NCBI GenBank assembly: GCA_029378245.1
Contig: JARKIF010000143.1
Span: forward strand, 1-64,000
Direction of reading: 5' to 3'
DNA from: Roridomyces roridus
Taxonomy: Eukaryota > Basidiomycota > Agaricomycetes > Agaricales > Mycenaceae
Length of the DNA: 64,000 nt
Positions 53,805 through 64,000 of this stretch are shown here, in pieces; position 1 is the stretch's first letter; every line of letters starts with the position of its first letter. The position numbers and the translations under genes are program-made. The notes under the pieces were generated by a model. That model had not been told where the DNA came from. It ran no database searches and saw only the letters and a program-made list of their open reading frames with translations.

Positions 53805-54548
53805 TCAAGGCACTTGGTGTTTGCCACGAAGGAGGTCTTTCAACCCTTGTCCCAACTTCTTGACCCTCCAGCTCATCGAGGAGCGTTTGCTAGTTTCCTT
53901 GAACTGGAAACTAGAGTCCTGTTCGTGGGCCTCTCTCGCAAGAGAGGCAAGGGCCATGCGCATCTCCATTTCTCCGGTGACGGAAGATCCGGAGTGTAGT
54001 GCGGCATGGGTCTGGGAGCTGGGAAAGCTCCCAAAGCCGAAAGAAAACCTAGAGGATGACGGTGGTGGTGCGGCGGCCGACACCAACGCGTCATGGGAAG
54101 CGGGGAGCATGGATGTGGGCCGCGGAGGCTTCATGGCGGTGGGCGAACTAGGGCGCGACATGTTTGGGCGAATAGCGGAATACAATGGCCGTTTGGGATG
54201 ACCCAGACGGATATTAGGCTGCGAGTTGCAGCGATTATGCGTGTATGGTGCATGATACAATGGGGCATGGGTAGCGGATGACGGAGGTAGCATAGATTGT
54301 GGGCGTTGAGTCGACGGTATCTCGATGACGACCTCCGCCACCGGGGACTGGGCAGGAGCCGACAGTCGGTAAATGGAAAGATGCTCCTTCCGACGTAGCC
54401 GTCTGTCGGTGGCTACACGGAGGCTGGGGGTTGGTGATCGTGAAGGATACACGCCATCGTGCTCGTCGAGATTCAAGATAATGGGGCCATGGGAGAGGGA
54501 GCATGAAGATTTCGTGGAGAGATTCGTCAAGGAGGTCGTGGGATCCAT
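53805..54548 (-). CDS. Hypothetical Ser/Pro-rich protein, 5' end incomplete
   Basis: I do not recognise this protein. From the ATG at 54546-54548 it runs 247 residues with no intron, rich in Ser, Pro and Arg, with PTPSLRVATDRRLRRKEHLS, a Pro-rich middle (KPPRPTSMLP) and a helical, basic C-terminus (SMSWRVKKLGQGLKDLLRGK). The frame stays open upstream and reads PTFYDSDDSLTT before this Met. A 46-nt intron (about 54,606-54,651, GTAAGT donor) could join it to TSVEGLLETARRFTTFLLW, so one or more 5' exons up to about 54,817 are likely; the true start is not fixed. Confidence 0.6.
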   Translation of the reverse strand: MDPTTSLTNLSTKSSCSLSHGPIILNLDEHDGVYPSRSPTPSLRVATDRRLRRKEHLSIYRLSAPAQSPVAEVVIEIPSTQRPQSMLPPSSATHAPLYHAPYTHNRCNSQPNIRLGHPKRPLYSAIRPNMSRPSSPTAMKPPRPTSMLPASHDALVSAAAPPPSSSRFSFGFGSFPSSQTHAALHSGSSVTGEMEMRMALASLAREAHEQDSSFQFKETSKRSSMSWRVKKLGQGLKDLLRGKHQVP

Positions 54549-54916
54549 TGTCGTTAGAGAATCGTCACTGTCGTAGAATGTGGGGGCGGGTTGGAAGCAG
54601 GCAGATAGGCTGGCACGGGGTATTTATGTGAATACAATGAGGAGGACTTACCAAAGGAGAAATGTCGTAAACCGGCGTGCGGTTTCGAGAAGACCTTCAA
54701 CAGAAGTAGACGCCGTATCATGGGGGCATTCGGCCGTTTGACCTGCGAAAGAGCTCGGCCCTGAGTTTCCGAGACCACCGTTGCGTCGAGCGAGATGAGC
54801 TCGGAGACGGTCGACATCCAGATGGGATGTGAACCTGTGAAAAGGACCTAGCCGTGAGCGGTTAGCGCCTAAGCCCGAAAGCCCGGGACAACCGCAAACA
54901 TCTCATCTCATCTTGG

Positions 54917-55165
54917 ATGACAACCAGAGCCACCAACAACAAAAAGCTGCCCTCCTCTGTGGCAGATCGTTCCCTCTGGCAGTCCTATCAAGGTGCGCGC
55001 CAGTCAACGGACGCGTCGATGGAGACTCATAATTCAGCCCTCCCTGCAAAAACGCGTCTACAATTTTCGATCGCCTTGGCCGTGTTCGCGGCAGGTGGGC
55101 TCGCTGTCTCGGACTTTTTGGAAAAGAAAATGCCTATCGAAGGACCACCGCCGTCTGAAAAATAG
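54917..55165 (+). CDS. Small single-pass membrane protein
   Basis: An 82-residue intronless frame: a polar N-terminus (MTTRATNNKKLPSSVADRSL), then one hydrophobic helix (LQFSIALAVFAAGGLAVSDF) and a short tail LEKKMPIEGPPPSEK. Size and layout resemble small inner-mitochondrial or ER accessory subunits, but no family is recognised. The start is about 100 bp from the probable start of the divergent gene to its left. Confidence 0.55.
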   Translation: MTTRATNNKKLPSSVADRSLWQSYQGARQSTDASMETHNSALPAKTRLQFSIALAVFAAGGLAVSDFLEKKMPIEGPPPSEK

Positions 55166-55204
55166 TCTGGATACAGTGTGGTAATACAGGTGGATTGGGG
55201 ATTA

Positions 55205-55984
55205 CTATGTCGTCTTGTCGCTGGCTCGGCGGAAAAGTGGCTCGAATGGACGTGGGTCCAGCATTGGCGAGTACGCCACGGCAGGTGGCAGGCTTGGGAC
55301 CAGGCATTGGTGGGGATCGGGTGATATGGGCATCGGAGCAGAAGAGGTCGGTGTCGCTTTGGTCAACGAATCGAGTGAGGGGTAGCGATGTCCTTCTTCC
55401 CTCGCAATCTTCAATTCCCCATCCCTCGGCATCCAGTCAAAGTCTTCCATTCCAACCTGCTTCTTCTTCCCAACAACAGCCAGCAAGAATCCCCACCAAG
55501 AGTCGAAAAACGTGATGGCAAACATGACGATGCCGACGAACGCTATGCCCAGAGTCACCATCCCGATGACCTTCCACTCTTCTGCTTCTGCGGGAGGCGT
55601 GCTCGCCGCCTGTTTCGTGACGCCTATCGTCGCTGAGGGTGTGCTCGTAGTAGGGGTGGTGGTTTCTAGAGTAGAGTGGGATGTGGTGGATGTGGTGGAT
55701 GTGGTGGATGTGTTACTAGTAGCTTGCGTGGTGGTGCTGGTTTGAGAATTGTACAACGTTCCTGTGGTACTGGGCGACACGCCAAGAGCCTTGCTAGTCG
55801 AATGCTCCTGCTTGTGGATTTTGGGATAGATTTCGGGCTCGGGGTCCGAGAGAGGTGCAGGCATTGGGTCGTCATCTCCAGTATCGCCACCCAAAAGACC
55901 GCCAAGTGAATCCAATTGAGGCGCGGGGCGGGATAGAACGTGGAACGGAAAAAGCAGCGCAACGAGGAATAGTTGGGCGCGCAT
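55205..55984 (-). CDS. Secretory single-pass membrane protein with Ser/Thr-rich ectodomain
   Basis: The ATG at 55982-55984 gives a signal peptide (MRAQLFLVALLFPFHVLSRP). The ectodomain is Thr/Ser-rich and probably O-glycosylated, including a TSTTSTTSTT run encoded by a 9-bp DNA repeat near 55,680-55,710. One membrane helix follows (VIGMVTLGIAFVGIVMFAIT) and a cytosolic tail of about 90 residues. The layout is that of fungal wall-stress sensors or mucin-like surface proteins, without a WSC or other recognised domain. The start is 45 bp downstream of the ABC transporter stop codon on the same strand, so its promoter must lie inside the transporter coding region. An in-frame ATG at 56026 would leave only 3 bp. 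Confidence 0.7.
   Translation of the reverse strand: MRAQLFLVALLFPFHVLSRPAPQLDSLGGLLGGDTGDDDPMPAPLSDPEPEIYPKIHKQEHSTSKALGVSPSTTGTLYNSQTSTTTQATSNTSTTSTTSTTSHSTLETTTPTTSTPSATIGVTKQAASTPPAEAEEWKVIGMVTLGIAFVGIVMFAITFFDSWWGFLLAVVGKKKQVGMEDFDWMPRDGELKIAREEGHRYPSLDSLTKATPTSSAPMPISPDPHQCLVPSLPPAVAYSPMLDPRPFEPLFRRASDKTT
55678..55714. repeat. Short 9-bp tandem repeat (GTGGATGTG)
   Basis: About four perfect copies of a nonamer within the Ser/Thr-rich coding region. On the coding (minus) strand they specify Thr-Ser-Thr repeats, a site where copy number could vary. Confidence 0.7.
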
Positions 55985-56029
55985 GGGTGTAAGAGGCAAC
56001 TTCGCGATCACGGGTACATGACGCATATT

Positions 56030-61513
<5,484 letters not shown>

Positions 61514-61852
61514 GGAAGGTCAAGAGAAGGAACGCGATGTTATTACAGCACACTATGTACATGGGCAGATACATACACCGCCCGTCTCCCGTACGCGTCT
61601 GTCGATGAAGGGACAGTCAGCAAACAGAAACTCGAGCAAAAATCGAGGCGAAAAAGTCAGTAAAACCCGGTAAATGATCTCATGAACAGAATCGTATAAT
61701 AGGGAACCACGTTCATCCTACAAAGAAAGGAGAGAGGAAAGGGACTCACAATGGAAGATGGTGGAAGGTGTAAGAAAAGCTGTCATTCCATTTCGGGCAC
61801 GTCATTGACACCTCGGCCACAGCCATCTCGAGGGCATCCTACTACGGCCACC
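61514..61852. other. Divergent intergenic region
   Basis: Promoters of the ABC transporter (left) and the RING ligase gene (right). No coding sequence recognised. Confidence 0.5.
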
Positions 61853-63428
61853 ATGTCTTCAAGAACTCGCGAGCCGCTTTGGTTTTGCCACGAAGTCGGT
61901 ATCGCGATGTATAAACAGCTTGCTTTCATGCTCATCCTCGATCGCAGTGTAATGCAGAGATGAGACCGTTGATGGTTTGTGCTACCTCTGCAATCCATCT
62001 CCCACCTAACGCGCCTCTAACCAGGTCCCGGACCCCGTTTGCGCTTCCTGCCATGGCTCGTTTGTCGAGAAGGTTCGCAGACTACAGCTGCACTCGATTC
62101 TGCGACCAACCAGTTTAGATGGAGAATCCGACGGACGACCCTCGTGAATTCCATCGAAATGCGCCGGAGGATGGCGAGATGCCAGTCGGCCTCGAGACAT
62201 TCTTATGTTCGTAGGCTGTGGTACATGGACGTCTCGTCTGACCGACTGTACCAGTGGCACTCCAAGGCCTGGCTAATCAAACTGCTACCACGCCCGGGTC
62301 GCGGACCACCGAAGCGCGGAATAATAATGCAGGTAACCTCACAACGATGATACTATCCGTCTAAATTCAGGTCTGCAGGGTCCCCGAGTCACTAGGACTT
62401 TCGAGTTTCGCACCAGTGGCGGCAACGCTCCTCCTCGAGCAATACGTATTGGAGGCCAGTTCGGCCCAAATGGCGGCGACGAAGATCCGGATCAGCCAAC
62501 GATGGCAGAGTAGGATATTTTCCTAGTTTTCTTCTGGTATGCTGATTTCCCCGTCAGTTTCCTCCAAGGTGGTCGGGGAGCCGTTGGGGGTGATATCATG
62601 GCTCGCTATCTCATGGCCCTTCTGGGTCGGGAAGACTTGAATAGTATGTTTGCGCGTGGAATGGGGGACGGTCCTCAACCGGGTCGGATGGGAGATTATG
62701 TGTTCAATCAGGAAGGTGAGTTTGATTTCTCGTTTGAACACTGGCCCGAAGGCTCACACTGCCAAAGCATTGGACGAGATCATCACCCAGTTGATGGAGA
62801 CATCCAATTCACACAGACCTGTTGCTGCCACGGAGGAGATAATCGAGAATTTACCACGTGAAGTTTTGGAGGAAGGCTGTTCGTCCTCGTTTTTGACCCA
62901 ATATCAACCAACTAAAATGCGCCTATAGCCGCCATGCTAGAGAAAGATTGCGCAGTCTGCAAAGAACAATTCAAGCTCGAAACGGATGACCCTGACGAAC
63001 AAGTCGTTATAACTCTACCCTGCAAACACCCTTTCCACGAACCCTGTATCCTCCCATGGCTGAAATCCAGCGGTACATGTCCTGTCTGTCGGTACGCATT
63101 GCAGCCCTTTCATTTAAACAACGACTGATGTATCTGCAGCCACGCTCTTGTTCCCCAGCCGGAGCACCACGAACTACCGCCGAGAGCGAATGGCACGGGC
63201 GGCCAGGGCCAGGGCTCACGACGTGGCCCGCCCTCGCCAGGTTCCGGAGGCTCGGGCGCTGCGAGGGACTTGTTCCAGTCTCTATTCAACCTCACGGGGA
63301 ACAATCCTAGCGGCAGCGGCAGTGGTGGCAACGGCCGCACTGCACAAGGCGGTACTCGCCCTCGGTCGCACTCGGATACTGGACCTTCGAATCACATCCC
63401 TGGAGGCTGGGAGGAAGAATTGGATTGA
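61853..63428 (+). CDS. RING-H2 E3 ubiquitin ligase, RNF115/RNF126 type
   Basis: The start MSSRTREPLWFCHE at 61853 is joined by short introns to CNAEMRPLM, VPDPVCASCHGSFVEK and MENPTDDPREFHRNAPEDGE. This rebuilds the N-terminal CxxC...CxxC zinc ribbon that binds ubiquitin or BAG6-type clients in RNF126. After a Gly/Arg-rich linker and a helical segment (ALDEIITQLMETSNSHRPVA), the RING-H2 domain reads CAVCKEQFKLET...VVITLPCKHPFHEPCILPWL, KSSGTCPVCRHAL, with all zinc ligands present. The tail is Gly/Ser-rich. Such ligases act in quality control and endosomal sorting. The exons at 62.2-62.6 kb were read less surely than the rest. Confidence 0.85.
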
Positions 63429-63656
63429 GCTTTGAAGCGGTGAAAGGATGTCAACTTTTGTAGCACCTACCTACCCCACTACCCTAGTTGTGTAATTTTC
63501 TTTTTGTATCAGACTTGCAATATGATAGACTGCCAATGAGGCAATCGCGCAATGGAGAGGATGCATAATTACAATTCGTGTGCGTCTACGTGTACAGGTC
63601 GATAAAATTAAAGAGGAGACAGTCTCAAGAAAAAGGCGGCCATCACGATCCCACGA

Positions 63657-64000
63657 CTATGCAAAGCGAACCTTCTCCCCAGGACGACCCTCGGACAACA
63701 GCACCACCGCCTACAAAGCCGAGTCAGCCTCATTCCACAAAGAGCAAGAAAACTCACGTATTTTCCACTAATCTTCCATCCGGGCTCGGTCTGGTCCAGC
63801 TTCTCCGCAATCTCGTCCCCTTCGGAACCAAGACCAACAACAACATCACTCTTGATCGTCCTCAAACTGACCACCTTTGGCGCACCCGCCGAACTCGCCA
63901 TCGGCCCAATAGCAATGTCAAACGGCGTGCTCGCCGGCGCAGCGCAGTCGTATGTCAACTTGCGGTGGTTCAAGTCGCCCTTGAAATAGACGAGGTCCGA
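63657..64000 (-). CDS. ARMT1 / DUF89 family damage-control phosphatase, 3' end only
   Basis: Cut by the window edge: only the C-terminal about 100 residues are present. The last large exon reads SDLVYFKGDLNHRKLTYDCA, then PFDIAIGPMASSAGAPKVVS, LRTIKSDVVVGLGSEGDEIA, DQTEPGWKISGKY. A short intron (GTGAGT...TTGTAG) leads to AVVLLSEGRPGEKVRFA and the stop at 63657-63659. FKGDLNYRKLxxD and LRTxKxDVVVGL are signature blocks of the DUF89 / ARMT1 family (yeast Hrt2-like), metal-dependent phosphatases with a proposed protein-carboxyl methyltransferase activity. The middle of the first motif reads NHRKL, a conservative change. Confidence 0.88.

Overview
The window is nuclear DNA of a filamentous basidiomycete, most likely an agaricomycete. 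Almost every recognisable gene is split by very short introns (about 45-60 nt, GT-AG, often with a CTNAC-like branch site 10-25 nt before the acceptor). Genes are packed on both strands with short spacers, and a DUF6534-type membrane protein, typical of Agaricomycetes, is present. There are no operons, rRNA genes or CRISPR arrays. All gene models were read by eye from splice signals and frame continuity, so terminal exons of unfamiliar genes are the weakest part.

Left part (1-36 kb) is mostly housekeeping: a small MITE-like inverted-repeat element (46-256), an unknown acidic protein with a tandem exon duplication, Sld2 (replication initiation), an F-box/LRR-like protein, Rpn5 (proteasome lid), mitoribosomal mS23, a peroxisomal 4-coumarate-CoA-ligase-like enzyme, Med7 (Mediator), a type II membrane fucosyltransferase-like protein, a tiny cysteine-rich peptide gene, two unknown low-complexity proteins, an apolipoprotein N-acyltransferase-like nitrilase, Ade5,7 (purine synthesis), an ankyrin plus CCCH zinc-finger protein, a bacterial-type (GpsA-like) glycerol-3-phosphate dehydrogenase, the syntaxin Sed5, Nop6 (ribosome biogenesis) and an unknown nuclear-looking protein. 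A gene-poor stretch follows (33.8-36.2 kb).

Middle part (36-52 kb) changes character: two cytochromes P450, a DUF6534 membrane protein, a GMC oxidoreductase, a wax-synthase-like acyltransferase, an alpha/beta hydrolase and an amidase, separated by gene-poor spacers. This looks like a set of tailoring enzymes of secondary or lipid metabolism, but no scaffold-forming enzyme (PKS, NRPS, terpene cyclase) is visible. A full-length ABCC transporter lies near by at 56-61.5 kb.

Right part (52-64 kb) returns to conserved genes: a DUF4604 protein and an OCIA-like protein sharing a 73-bp divergent promoter, small membrane proteins, the ABCC transporter, an RNF115/126-type RING ubiquitin ligase, and the 3' end of an ARMT1/DUF89 gene cut by the window edge.
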